Shown here in pieces: positions 24,878-33,040 of a DNA stretch of 46,329 bases. Below the pieces are notes generated by a model. It saw nothing but the letters and a program-made list of their open reading frames with translations. It was not told the DNA's origin and did no database searches. The position numbers and the translations under genes were made by a program. Within the stretch, counting starts at the first letter, position 1; every line of letters begins with the position of its first letter. This DNA is from Armatimonadota bacterium (GTDB taxonomy: Bacteria; Armatimonadota; Hebobacteria; GCA-020354555; CP070648). The stretch lies in contig CP070648.1 of NCBI GenBank assembly GCA_020354555.1, forward strand, positions 464,115 through 510,443. The letters run 5' to 3'.

Positions 24878-25867
24878 CTATGCCGCCAGCACGTGGGCCA
24901 ACTCGTACACCGAGGTGTCAATGGTCTTCCGCTGCGTCCATATCGTCTCGAGGGGAAAGACGACGACCTGGTTGGCCTGCATGCCGACCATGACGCCGAA
25001 CCGCCCTTCGACCATTGCGTCCACCGCAGCCGCGCCGAGCCGGGTGGCAAGCACGCGGTCGGCAGCCGTCGGCGCGCCGCCGCGCTGCAAATGGCCGAGG
25101 ACGGTCGCTCTGGTCTCGGCTCCGGTAATGGCTTCAATATCGGCGGCGACGGCTATGCCTCGCGCCGCACCCTCTGCGACGACGATGATGTACGACGTCT
25201 TGCCGCGCCGTCGTCCCCGCTTGATCGTGCTCCCAATCCTGGTTGTCTCGAACGGTATCTCCGGCACCAGGATGGCCTCGGCGCCTCCGGCGAGACCTAC
25301 CTCCAGCGCGATGAAGCCGACGTCGCGGCCCATGACCTCGACCACGAATATGCGATCGTGGCTCACCGCCGTGTCGCGGATCTTGTCTATCGCATCGAGC
25401 GCGGTGTTGACCGCGGTATCGAATCCGATGGAGAAGTCCGTCCCGGCGAGGTCGTTGTCAATGCTGCCGGGTATGCCGACCGTCGGCACCTGCCACTTCT
25501 GCCACAGCTCGTGCGCGCCGTGCAACGAGCCGTCGCCCCCGACGACGATCACCCCGTCGATCTGGTGCTGGCGCAACTGCGCTACGGCGTCTCCTTGCCC
25601 TTCTTCGGTCTTGAACTCGGGGCAGCGGGCGGTGAGCAGGATGGTGCCACCGCGATTGATGATCCCGCTGACCGCGGTGGCCGGGAGCGGCTCGAATTCG
25701 CCCTCGATCAGGCCGAGATATCCGCGGCGCACGCCGACCACTTCCGAGCCGTGATGAATCGCGCGGCGCACGACCGCGCGTATCGCCGCGTTCATCCCCG
25801 GTGCGTCGCCGCCGCTCGTCATGAGCGCGATGCGTTTGACTGGTTGCTTCCCTTTGCGCGCGCTCAC
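24878..25867 (-). CDS. pfkA: ATP-type 6-phosphofructokinase
   Basis: A 329-residue phosphofructokinase converting fructose 6-phosphate to fructose 1,6-bisphosphate. GGDGSLHGA has Gly at the position equivalent to E. coli Gly104, and PGSIDNDLAGTD has Gly at position 124, the combination typical of ATP-using enzymes. MGRDVGFIAL and PEIPF follow as expected. The start overlaps the stop of the upstream phosphofructokinase by 4 nt, so the two are translationally coupled, an unusual tandem pair. Confidence 0.9.
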   Translation of the reverse strand: MSARKGKQPVKRIALMTSGGDAPGMNAAIRAVVRRAIHHGSEVVGVRRGYLGLIEGEFEPLPATAVSGIINRGGTILLTARCPEFKTEEGQGDAVAQLRQHQIDGVIVVGGDGSLHGAHELWQKWQVPTVGIPGSIDNDLAGTDFSIGFDTAVNTALDAIDKIRDTAVSHDRIFVVEVMGRDVGFIALEVGLAGGAEAILVPEIPFETTRIGSTIKRGRRRGKTSYIIVVAEGAARGIAVAADIEAITGAETRATVLGHLQRGGAPTAADRVLATRLGAAAVDAMVEGRFGVMVGMQANQVVVFPLETIWTQRKTIDTSVYELAHVLAA

Positions 25868-26889
25868 TTGAACGTCGTCTTGATCTCTTCGTACAGTTCG
25901 TGAGGCACCGTCTTCAGCTCAGCCACGGCATCCTCCAGGGGGACGCCGATGAACTGATTGCTCGTCAGCGACGACATGTAGCCGAACTTGCCCTCGTGAA
26001 CCAGATCCACGGCTCGAATGCCCAGTCGAGTGGCTAGCATGCGATCGAACGCGGTAGGCGCTCCACCGCGGACGATGTGCCCGAGCACCGCCAGCCGCGT
26101 CTCAAAGCCGGTACGCTCCTCGACCTCCTTGGCGACGAATTCGCCGACGCCGCGCTGACGCAAGATGACGTGCCCGAAGTCGTCCGTGGTCGCGGTGCTT
26201 TGCTCAGCCTCGGTGATCTCCACGCCTTCGGACACGACGATCAGACCGAAGTTCCTTCCGCGCTCGCGCAGGTGCGCGATGTGGGCGCACATCTCGTCAA
26301 GGTCGAGGGTCACCTCGGGGATAAGGATCCAATCCGCACCCCCCGCGACGCCGGCCTCGAGAGCGACCCAGCCGGCGTGCCGTCCCATGACCTCCAGCAC
26401 CATCACGCGCCGATGGGAGCGCGCCGTGTCGCGAAGCCGGTCCGCGGCATCGGTCGCGACCTCTGCGGCGCTGTCGAAACCGAACGTGTAGTCCGTGCAA
26501 TTGAGGTCGTTGTCCATGGTCTTCGGAATGCCGACGGTCTTCACGCCCAGCGCGAACAGCTTGTGCGCCACGCCGAGCGTGTCTTCCCCGCCGAGGGCAA
26601 CGATGACGTCGAGCTTGAGTTCCTCGATGTTGCGCAGGACGGCTTGGAGATCCTCGTCGCGCTTGAAAGGGTTGGTGCGAGACGATTCGAGGATGGTGCC
26701 GCCGCGCGAGATGATGTCCTCGACCATTTCCAGCGTGAGCGGACACGTATCGTTGTCAATGAGCCCGGCCCAACCGAGCTTGATACCCACGCACTCGTCG
26801 CCGAAGTCCATGGCGCGCATCACCACTGCGCGCAGAGCTGGATTGAGACCGGGGCAGTCTCCTCCCCCAGTCAGCACACCCAATCGCAT
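25864..26889 (-). CDS. Phosphofructokinase, group III (PPi- or mixed-type signature)
   Basis: A 341-residue phosphofructokinase. The donor-site signature is GGEDTLGVA with Glu at position 104 and PKTMDND with Lys at position 124. Lys124 is the feature of PPi-using and group III enzymes, while Glu104 occurs in actinobacterial members of both donor types, so the phosphoryl donor cannot be fixed from sequence. MGRHAGWVALEAG and PEVTLD are typical. Its neighbours (a coupled ATP-type enzyme and a pyrophosphatase in the same cluster) make PPi attractive. The ATG at 26889 follows GGGAGGAG. It lies 31 bp after the RCK gene. Confidence 0.88.
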   Translation of the reverse strand: MRLGVLTGGGDCPGLNPALRAVVMRAMDFGDECVGIKLGWAGLIDNDTCPLTLEMVEDIISRGGTILESSRTNPFKRDEDLQAVLRNIEELKLDVIVALGGEDTLGVAHKLFALGVKTVGIPKTMDNDLNCTDYTFGFDSAAEVATDAADRLRDTARSHRRVMVLEVMGRHAGWVALEAGVAGGADWILIPEVTLDLDEMCAHIAHLRERGRNFGLIVVSEGVEITEAEQSTATTDDFGHVILRQRGVGEFVAKEVEERTGFETRLAVLGHIVRGGAPTAFDRMLATRLGIRAVDLVHEGKFGYMSSLTSNQFIGVPLEDAVAELKTVPHELYEEIKTTFK

Positions 26890-26920
26890 TTCCGTACTCC
26901 TCCCTTAGATCACAAAGACG

Positions 26921-27610
26921 CTACCGCGTCCCCGACTCCGCGCCGTCTCCCGCGCTTCCCGCCATCAGCTCGCGCAGCGCGCGCTCGTCCGCCGGTCGCG
27001 TGAGGGCGATGACGCAGTCACCCTCCTCCAAGCGGGTGGTACCGCTGGGAAGTACGATCTGGTCGCCGCGAATAACCACGGCCACTACGGAATCGCCGGG
27101 AAGGTGTATATCCTTCAACGCGCGGTTGACGACCGGGGACTGCGCCGTCAAATCAGCTTCAACGATCTCGATGTTCCCTCGCTTCAGTGCCGTGAGCGGC
27201 ACGACCTGTCCGGTGTCAACCTCCTGCTCGATGAGGCTGTAGATGATCTTGGTGCTGGCGAGGGTCGCATCTATCCCGAGCAGGCGAAATATCTCTTCGT
27301 TGCGCGGGTCGTTGACGCGAGCGATGGTACGCTTGACGTCGAAGTGCCGCTTCGCCATCTGGCAGATGACCAAGTTGTCCTCGTCGTCGCCGGTGACGGC
27401 CACCACCGCTTCCGCGCGGCCCATGCCGGCCTCTGACATCACCCGGACCTCGCAGCCGTCGCCGGCCATCGCCACCTCGCCAAGTTCCTCCGCGAGCAGC
27501 TCCGCGTGGCGCCGATCCTTCTCGATCAGCAGCACCTCGCGCCCCTCGCTGAGCAAGGTCTTAGTCAAGTAATACCCGACCTTGCCGCCCCCGACCACGA
27601 TGACGTACAT
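26921..27610 (-). CDS. RCK/TrkA potassium-transport regulator, two-domain
   Basis: A 229-residue cytoplasmic regulator of a Trk/Ktr-type K+ channel. The N-terminal RCK Rossmann domain has the nucleotide motif VGGGKVGYYL and the acidic end LLIEKD. A C-terminal RCK_C (TrkA-C) domain follows (about 140-215, PLTALKRGNIEIVE to LEEGDCVIAL). ATG 27610 lies seven nt after AGGAGG; a TTG one codon earlier is also possible. The membrane subunit TrkH/KtrB is not in this window. It follows a single-domain relative by 18 bp. Confidence 0.88.
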   Translation of the reverse strand: MYVIVVGGGKVGYYLTKTLLSEGREVLLIEKDRRHAELLAEELGEVAMAGDGCEVRVMSEAGMGRAEAVVAVTGDDEDNLVICQMAKRHFDVKRTIARVNDPRNEEIFRLLGIDATLASTKIIYSLIEQEVDTGQVVPLTALKRGNIEIVEADLTAQSPVVNRALKDIHLPGDSVVAVVIRGDQIVLPSGTTRLEEGDCVIALTRPADERALRELMAGSAGDGAESGTR

Positions 27611-27628
27611 CAACGCACCTCCTCGGGT

Positions 27629-28081
27629 CTAGCGCCCGAGTTCGCTCGTCAGTCGCGCGTATTCCTCGTAGCTCCGCACCGGCTGCTCCGTGATCAGGTC
27701 TCTGACGATACCCGCGCCGACCGCGGTGGAGCAGAAAGTCGCCATGCCCATCTTCCCGTACTCCTCGGCCCGAATCGGGTCATAGATTCGCGCCATCACC
27801 CTCGGGACGCCGAACTTTTCCTTGGCGATCTGCGCCGCCATGATGTTCGTGTTATCCCCGTTGGTGACCGAAACGAAAGCGTCGGCGTTCTGTACGCCCG
27901 CTCGCCGCAGGATGTCTTCGTCAATCCCATTGCCGACCACGCGCTGCCCGCCGAAATCTGAACCGAGCCGCCGGAATGCGTTACTATCCCGGTCCAGGAT
28001 AGTGACCTCGTGATTCTCGCGAGACATCAGTGTGGCGAGCGCAGAGCCCACCCGGCCGCAGCCGAGGATGAGGATCTTCAT
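27629..28081 (-). CDS. RCK_N-only TrkA-like protein
   Basis: A 150-residue protein with one RCK N-terminal domain: GCGRVGSALATLM nucleotide loop, TILDRD acidic end, and VSVTNGDNTNIMAAQIAKEKFG. It has no RCK_C domain. Split or paired RCK proteins are known in Trk systems and may form a hetero-ring with the downstream two-domain protein. It is the first gene of the minus-strand cluster; AGGTG precedes ATG 28081. Confidence 0.88.
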   Translation of the reverse strand: MKILILGCGRVGSALATLMSRENHEVTILDRDSNAFRRLGSDFGGQRVVGNGIDEDILRRAGVQNADAFVSVTNGDNTNIMAAQIAKEKFGVPRVMARIYDPIRAEEYGKMGMATFCSTAVGAGIVRDLITEQPVRSYEEYARLTSELGR

Positions 28082-28351
28082 CGCACCTGCCTCAACGTAT
28101 TCCCGCCATTAGGAGAGGGCCGCCGTGCCGCGGAGAACCGAACTCCAGCTTCACACCGGGAGGGAGTATCCCGGGTAAACCAACCGTTCCGCCGGCCCTC
28201 CCGTGAAGGCCAGGCTCCCGACAGCCCCCGGTCGGCGGTCAGTAGCCCGCCCGGCATCCCCGCGCCGACAGTGCGCCGTCCGAGGCCACACCCCTGCGGA
28301 ACGCCGAGTCTCGTCGGTCGCATCTGCCCGCCGGGGCCGTTATCCGCTTAT
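28082..28351. other. Divergent intergenic region, no gene
   Basis: This is the 5' side of the minus-strand RCK/pfk/hppA cluster. It is GC-rich with several short complementary segments, but I could match it to no known riboswitch. No clear sigma-70 promoter was seen on either strand. Confidence 0.3.
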
Positions 28352-28396
28352 AGAGTCTCGTGTATTACCGCAGCGCCCGTAATACACGTAGACTCT
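28352..28396. other. Perfect nested inverted repeat
   Basis: AGAGTCT (28352-28358) with AGACTCT (28390-28396) outside; GTGTATTAC (28360-28368) with GTAATACAC (28379-28387) inside; loop CGCAGCGCCC. That is 16 base pairs broken by small bulges. There is no U-tract on the plus strand. The AT-rich arms contrast with the GC-rich surroundings. It could be an operator, a cruciform or a terminator-like structure in the divergent region. Confidence 0.6.
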
Positions 28397-28402
28397 TCCG
28401 GA

Positions 28403-28463
28403 CGAGGTTCGTTCGGGAGGTGCCCCGCCATCCCTTGCGTCCTTCCCTAATACACGAACCTCG
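28403..28463. other. Second long inverted repeat
   Basis: CGAGGTTCGT (28403-28412) is the exact reverse complement of ACGAACCTCG (28454-28463). The right arm overlaps a further copy of TAATACACG (28448-28456), the motif also used in the hairpin just upstream (28380-28388). The two structures therefore share sequence and look related. Confidence 0.55.
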
Positions 28464-28656
28464 GTAGTACGCCCGGCTGGAGGCCAACGGCCCGGCCAAT
28501 CCCGCCGGTTCGGCGGCCAACCATCGAGGTAGCATTATAAGCGTTTGCGCCCATGCACGCAAGTGCCGGCGCGCGCCGCCGGGCCGGCGCAGTCCGGCCT
28601 GCGTGCCCTGCTGTCCCGCACCGCATCGGCACACCCCGTCACTTGCAGGAGTCACG

Positions 28657-29994
28657 TTGAAACCGACGAATGCAACGGGAGGCATGCGACCATCCCCGAG
28701 ATCCAAAGCCGGCGCGCCGGCGCGTCTTTCAACGCGCGCGCTGGTCGTGATCCTAGTCGGCTACCTGGTGCTCGCCGCAGTCTACTCATTCGCCACCCGC
28801 CTGCGCTGGGGCCCCGACGAGCCGGGTCACATCGCCTACATCGAGTCGCTTGCACTGGATGCGAGATTCCCCACCCTCGGCGAGGCCGACGTCTACCGCC
28901 CCGGTGCGGCGGTGTCTCATCAGGTGCAGCATCCGCCGTTGTATTACCTGGTCGCCGCCGGCGTATATCGGGCCGTGCTGTTTCTGCCCGAAGATGCGCG
29001 GATCAGAGCCCTGCGTCTGTTCTCCGCGGTGCTGGGCCTGGCTGCGCTGTGGTTCCTGTGGTCGCTCGCCAGCCTGATGTTCCGGGAGGACAACTCAAGC
29101 CGCCTAGCCGCAGTGGCGGCACTCGCTTTCCTCCCCCTGTTCGGCTATATGACGGCGGTGGTGAATAACGACGCCCTCGTTGTGCTGCTCGTGTCCGCAG
29201 TATTCCACACCATGGTGACGATCATGGCGGGCAACGACGCGCCCCGGCGGTGGGTCTTGCTGGGTGTTCTGACAGGGCTGGCAATCCTATCAAAGGAGGT
29301 CGCCCTGGCCCTGCTGCCGGTGCTTGTCATTGGCATGCTGCTTCCGCGGGGGGCGGAGGGGCCGCGGCTTCGCCGACGCCTGACGGGGCTCGGCGTAGCG
29401 ATGGTGCCGGCCCTCCTCATCCCATCTACCTGGTGGATTCGTAACTTCGTGCTGTTCGGCCAACCCATGGTCTATGCCTACGTCAAGCCCCCGTTTGAAA
29501 ACACGGCCGAAATGCTGGCCAACCCTTACCTCGCGCTGAGTGTTGCATCAATCTGGGCGAAGCTGAGCTTCCTGACGCTGTGGGCGCCCTACTGGGCCAT
29601 CCGGGAGGTCATCCCCCGCAGTCCGTATCTGGCGCTGACCGGGGTCGTGTGCGCGGTCGCGCTCATCGGACTCATACTGCTAGTGACGGATCATCTCCGT
29701 GGAGCAGCGCGCCTCGACCGCGTGCCGGCACAGGCGATGGGGCTCATGATGGCCTTCGCTGTCCTCGTGGCTGCGGGTGTACTGCGCTACACGCTTCTCG
29801 TGGACTATCGCACCGTTGAAGGCGGGCGCTACATGCTCGTGACCTGGCCGTACCTGGCGATTCTGGGGATAGCCGGCTGGGCGCATCTCGCGGGCCGCAG
29901 CCGGCGTGCGGTCTTGCTCGGGCTGGCAGCAGTATGGCTCGTCGCTGATCTGATCGTGCTGCTTGCGGTCGGGCGAACCTATGCCGCGTGGTAG
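28657..29994 (+). CDS. GT39/ArnT-like membrane glycosyltransferase
   Basis: A polytopic membrane protein of about 445 residues with roughly 10-12 helices. Near the N-terminus GPDEPGHIAYIESLA carries the Asp-Glu pair in the first extracytoplasmic loop that marks polyprenyl-phosphate-dependent GT-C enzymes, followed by HPPLYYLVAAGVYR and VVNNDALVVLL, both typical of the PMT/ArnT/DUF2142 group. It probably moves a sugar from a lipid carrier to an envelope acceptor; donor and acceptor are unknown. TTG 28657 is preferred since GCAGGAG lies five nt before it; ATG 28684 is the alternative. No partner genes are adjacent. Confidence 0.8.
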   Translation: MKPTNATGGMRPSPRSKAGAPARLSTRALVVILVGYLVLAAVYSFATRLRWGPDEPGHIAYIESLALDARFPTLGEADVYRPGAAVSHQVQHPPLYYLVAAGVYRAVLFLPEDARIRALRLFSAVLGLAALWFLWSLASLMFREDNSSRLAAVAALAFLPLFGYMTAVVNNDALVVLLVSAVFHTMVTIMAGNDAPRRWVLLGVLTGLAILSKEVALALLPVLVIGMLLPRGAEGPRLRRRLTGLGVAMVPALLIPSTWWIRNFVLFGQPMVYAYVKPPFENTAEMLANPYLALSVASIWAKLSFLTLWAPYWAIREVIPRSPYLALTGVVCAVALIGLILLVTDHLRGAARLDRVPAQAMGLMMAFAVLVAAGVLRYTLLVDYRTVEGGRYMLVTWPYLAILGIAGWAHLAGRSRRAVLLGLAAVWLVADLIVLLAVGRTYAAW

Positions 29995-30314
29995 TCCGTC
30001 GCAGGACGAGTCGCACCCGATCCCGGCTCGCCGCGCAGGAGGAAACGCGGCAGGAATCGGTTGGGCGACTGACGAAACCTCCGGCGAGGTCACGGGAAAT
30101 GGATGCGGGGGCGTCTTCCCGTGAGGGCCGGTTTCGGCAGGCGTTCGACGCGGACTTCGCGAAACGCGGTATGCGTGGACGACTGTGACGGATGAGTCAT
30201 GACCGCCGCAACGGACGAGCGGCCTTCCCGGGGGTGCCGCAAACGTTTTTTCTACGTGGGCGGCGCGAGGCCCGGCGGACAAGCCGCTCGAGGCGTCACA
30301 ACATGTGAGCGCGG
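29995..30314 (+). other. Gap between glycosyltransferase and prepilin promoter
   Basis: No supported gene. A 66-codon frame (29988-30188) is Arg-rich and unrecognised and looks spurious. A GCAGGA motif occurs twice within 30 bp near 30040-30060. Confidence 0.3.
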
Positions 30315-30343
30315 TAGGCAAACCGGCAAGCGCGCAGTACAAT
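30315..30343 (+). promoter_or_regulatory. Promoter of prepilin-like gene 1
   Basis: -35 TAGGCA (30315-30320), 17-bp spacer, -10 TACAAT (30338-30343). The same arrangement, including the spacer core AACCGGCAAGCG, precedes the second prepilin gene at 31604-31632, which supports function. The predicted 5' UTR is about 200 nt. Confidence 0.75.
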
Positions 30344-30425
30344 ATCGAGCAGCCAGCGCAAGATCCTCTGCTCCTGAGATTTAACGAGCTTGCGGAGACT
30401 GCGGGTGTTCTTTCAGTTCGCGTGA

Positions 30426-30552
30426 GTGGCACGATTGGGTAACGCTTGGCCCTGGAAGGAGGTGAGACCAGGCAAGAGGGCTCACGCGTCGTTATAGCCG
30501 ATCATATGAGTCTCAGTGAGACCTTTCGCGACCATTAAGGAGGCTTGTGAGC
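30426..30552 (+). promoter_or_regulatory. Conserved leader block of prepilin-like gene 1
   Basis: About 127 nt aligned almost without gaps to 31715-31842 upstream of the paralogue. Shared landmarks are GTGGCACGAT, the internal AAGGAGGTGA (30456-30465), AGAGGGCTC, CGCGTCGT and GATCATATG, then the true ribosome-binding site AAGGAGG (30537-30543). The internal site is a ten-base match to the 16S anti-Shine-Dalgarno but has no properly spaced start codon. The preceding 80-100 nt between the -10 and this block are much less alike. Confidence 0.6.
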
Positions 30553-31416
30553 ATGCGAAAGAACCGCGGCTTTACCCTGATTGAGTTGCTGGTGGTGATT
30601 GCGATCATCGCAATACTCGCCGCTATCCTGTTCCCGGTGTTCGCGCGCGCTCGGGAGGCGGCGAGGAAGGCCACCTGCCTGTCCAACCTGAAGCAGATCG
30701 CCCTTGCGGCAATCATGTACGCTCAGGACTACGATGAGGTGCTCCCGGCGGCTAACTGCACCGGTTGGCAGTCGAGCGCACACCCCCTGGACCCCGCCAA
30801 CCAGTATATCACCGACTTCACCGGCCTCGGATCGGCCGACTACTGGCAGCTGGCGGACGCTCTCGTGCCGTACATCAAGAGCCTGGACATCTTCAATTGC
30901 CCGACCAACAGCAGGCGGTACCCGGGCTTCACAGTTGAGACCGTGATTCTAACCTCCGGCACGGCTGTCGGCGTACGCAAGGTCGGCCGCCTCGCCGCGT
31001 CGAACGGCTCTGGAACGTACTGGTGGAGCTGCTGCCATTTCGATGACGCCGTCAGCGGCGCCATAGACCAGCAAGGCACGACTGGCGCCATGTTTGACAT
31101 CGCGTACGTTTTGGGCTTCATCCCCTCCGGCGACTACGACAACCCAGAGGAGTACTTCGCCTGCGCCAACGCGGTCGGCAACTTCGACGACCCCGTGTGG
31201 AAGCCGATGGGCGGCGAAGATAGCTTCGGGTGCCACGAAGGGTACTCCCACGACTTCTTGAATGGCGGACACGTCATCCCGGTCGAGTTGGGCGGGACCC
31301 CTCCCACCGTCCCGATTGCGATGCCGACAATGTTTGTTGACGGCCACGTCAAGTACATGCGGCTCGGCTTCTACCAGTTCATCGGGATGGCTTCGCAGCC
31401 GAACGAGATCCAGTAG
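30553..31416 (+). CDS. Prepilin-like protein 1 (type IV pilin/pseudopilin family)
   Basis: A 287-residue protein with a class III signal: short MRKNRG leader cut before FTLIELL (Glu5 of the mature protein) and a long hydrophobic helix ending [36 protein letters not shown] follows, a pattern I associate with Armatimonadota. The large C-terminal domain has Cys residues in pairs and Trp-rich loops and ends with [12 protein letters not shown], like the H-X9-DG processing-associated domain. It should be inserted by PilD-type processing and act at the cell surface or in secretion. ATG 30553 is chosen over GTG 30547 by comparison with the paralogue and Shine-Dalgarno spacing. Confidence 0.9.
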   Translation: MRKNRGFTLIELLVVIAIIAILAAILFPVFARAREAARKATCLSNLKQIALAAIMYAQDYDEVLPAANCTGWQSSAHPLDPANQYITDFTGLGSADYWQLADALVPYIKSLDIFNCPTNSRRYPGFTVETVILTSGTAVGVRKVGRLAASNGSGTYWWSCCHFDDAVSGAIDQQGTTGAMFDIAYVLGFIPSGDYDNPEEYFACANAVGNFDDPVWKPMGGEDSFGCHEGYSHDFLNGGHVIPVELGGTPPTVPIAMPTMFVDGHVKYMRLGFYQFIGMASQPNEIQ

Positions 31417-31472
31417 AGCCTGTTCCCGGCAGACGGTTTCCCGTCTCCACCGACGGGACCGTTGAGCGGTAG

Positions 31473-31506
31473 GCGGCCCGCCTCGATCCGGATCGAGGCG
31501 GGCCGC
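31473..31506 (+). terminator. Hairpin terminator after prepilin-like gene 1
   Basis: GCGGCCCGCCTCGATC (31473-31488) pairs with its 16-nt reverse complement (31491-31506) with only CG between the arms, followed by TTCGTT. A second, imperfect hairpin lies just before it. The stem is strong but the U-tract is poor. Confidence 0.7.
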
Positions 31507-31603
31507 TTCGTTATCCCCTCCAAACGGGGTGCTCCCGCCGTCTCGCCCGCCGAATGTGCCCACGGTGAGTCCCGCCGCAGGCGCTGACGACGGGTAAGCG
31601 TAG

Positions 31604-31632
31604 TAGGCAAACCGGCAAGCGGGTAGTATAAT
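31604..31632 (+). promoter_or_regulatory. Promoter of prepilin-like gene 2
   Basis: -35 TAGGCA (31604-31609), 17-bp spacer, perfect -10 TATAAT (31627-31632). It duplicates the promoter of gene 1, so each copy is transcribed on its own. Confidence 0.8.
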
Positions 31633-31714
31633 ATGCAGTAGTGACTACACGGCCTGCCCCAATCGGGAGGTCATGAGCATACGGTGACTGTGGACGCTGC
31701 TCCGATTCGCATAG

Positions 31715-31842
31715 GTGGCACGATCGCGTAAGGTTTAGCCCCGAAGGAGGTGACGTCAGGTCAGAGGGCTCGCGCGTCGTCATAGCTGATCATATGCGTT
31801 CCAGCGAATCCTTTCGCGTGAGACCAAAGGAGGTATGTCAGC
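31715..31842 (+). promoter_or_regulatory. Conserved leader block of prepilin-like gene 2
   Basis: Counterpart of the block at 30426-30552, with internal AAGGAGGTGA at 31744-31753 and the true site AAAGGAGG close to the ATG at 31843. Both internal sites are followed by GTG-initiated 12-codon frames of equal length ending in TAG, overlapping the Shine-Dalgarno itself; these are probably fortuitous. Confidence 0.6.
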
Positions 31843-32718
31843 ATGCGAAAGAACCGCGGTTTCACCCTGATTGAGCTGCTGGTGGTGATTGCGATCATCG
31901 CAATCCTCGCCGCCATTCTGTTCCCGGTGTTCGCGCGCGCTCGCGAGGCAGCGAGGAAGGCCACCTGCCTGTCCAATCTGAAGCAGATCGCCCTTGCGGC
32001 GATCATGTACGCTCAGGACTACGATGAGGTGCTCCCGGCGGCTAACTGCACCGGCTGGCAGTCGAGCGCACACCCCCTGGATCCCGCAAATCAGTATGTC
32101 ACCGACTTCAGCGGGCTCGGATCGGCCGACTACTGGCAACTGGCCGACGCCCTCGTGCCGTACGTCAAGAGCCTGGATCTCTTCAACTGTCCGACCGCCA
32201 TGCGGCGCTATCCGCACTTCGCCATCCACACCGAGGTCCTGACCTCCGGCACCGCTATTGGTGTCCGCAAGGTGGGGCGCCTGGCCTCCGACCCGTACGA
32301 CGCGTCGAACGGCTGCGGTACGTACTGGTGGGGCTGCTGCCACTTCGATGCTGGTGTCAGCGGCGCGACCGCCCAGCAGGGCACGACCGGCACCATTTGG
32401 GATGCAGCGGACCTCTTGGGTTTTATCCCCTCTGGCGACTATGACGACCCGCAGGACTACTGGGCTTGCGCCAATGCGGTCGGCATCTTCGACGACCCGG
32501 TGTGGAAGCCGCTGGGCGGAGAGGACGAATACGCCGTGCACGAAGGGTACTCCCACGACTACTGCATGGAACACGTCATCCCCGTCGAGCTGGGCGGCAC
32601 GCCCCCGACCATCGTCATCGCCATGCCGGTCATGTTTGTTGACGGCCACGTCAAATACATGCGACTGGGCTTCTACCCGATGCTGGCACTAGTCGTTCTG
32701 CCAAACAGCATCCAGTAG
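31843..32718 (+). CDS. Prepilin-like protein 2, tandem paralogue
   Basis: A 291-residue protein nearly identical to the preceding gene through the N-terminal 95 residues, including the cleavage site (NRG before FTLIELL), and clearly homologous to the end ([15 protein letters not shown]). Differences cluster in the middle: it has a four-residue insertion near [18 protein letters not shown] and altered residues around the variable loop before it. The order of gene, terminator, promoter, leader and gene shows a whole-unit duplication. Its own terminator follows at 32779. Confidence 0.9.
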   Translation: MRKNRGFTLIELLVVIAIIAILAAILFPVFARAREAARKATCLSNLKQIALAAIMYAQDYDEVLPAANCTGWQSSAHPLDPANQYVTDFSGLGSADYWQLADALVPYVKSLDLFNCPTAMRRYPHFAIHTEVLTSGTAIGVRKVGRLASDPYDASNGCGTYWWGCCHFDAGVSGATAQQGTTGTIWDAADLLGFIPSGDYDDPQDYWACANAVGIFDDPVWKPLGGEDEYAVHEGYSHDYCMEHVIPVELGGTPPTIVIAMPVMFVDGHVKYMRLGFYPMLALVVLPNSIQ

Positions 32719-32778
32719 GCGCCGCCATGCGACCGGCAGTCGCAACGCATCCCGGTTGACTGGGATGCACGGGTTTCC

Positions 32779-32812
32779 GCGACCCGCCTCGCTGCACCTG
32801 GAGGCGGGTCGC
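32779..32812 (+). terminator. Intrinsic terminator after prepilin-like gene 2
   Basis: GCGACCCGCCTC (32779-32790) pairs perfectly with GAGGCGGGTCGC (32801-32812) around GCTGCACCTG, followed by TCCCTTGT. It shows that the open frame running from 32756 into the mannosidase is not the real start of that gene. Confidence 0.8.
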
Positions 32813-33040
32813 TCCCTTGTGCCCACCGACTCGAATCTCAGCGGCAGCCCCGAGAACCATGTCGTCAGCATGCGCTTCGGCGGCATCAGCCCGCGAAGGG
32901 CGTCACGCATTTGTGGCGAATTGAAGAAGCGTGCTCGGGAGGCATCGAGCCCGTGCGGCTGTCGCCGGCGCGCCATCGCCCAGCCGACACCTGCCGGCTC
33001 TCACTCCACGAGCCAACACGTCATGGGAGCAATGAGAATC
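32813..33040 (+). other. Leader region of the mannosidase gene
   Basis: No gene and no clear promoter is visible. The mannosidase frame is open through it but lacks protein-like character. Confidence 0.3.

Noticed and set aside
28082-28340. Possible ydaO (c-di-AMP) or cobalamin riboswitch upstream of the RCK genes
   Set aside because: A c-di-AMP switch would fit potassium genes, and one stretch resembles a B12 box, but the required conserved cores of either class are missing or in the wrong order.
30426-30450. Sigma-54 promoter (TGGCACG) before the prepilin genes
   Set aside because: TGGCACG is present in both leaders but there is no TTGC at the -12 position, and a good sigma-70 promoter lies upstream.
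30290-30552. c-di-GMP-I riboswitch in the prepilin leaders
   Set aside because: GGCAAACC occurs near 30317 as in that class, but it lies in the promoter spacer and the paired GGACGCAAAGC and receptor segments are absent.
32756-33040. N-terminal extension of the mannosidase
   Set aside because: A strong terminator hairpin lies inside it and a signal peptide begins later, so the upstream frame is not used.
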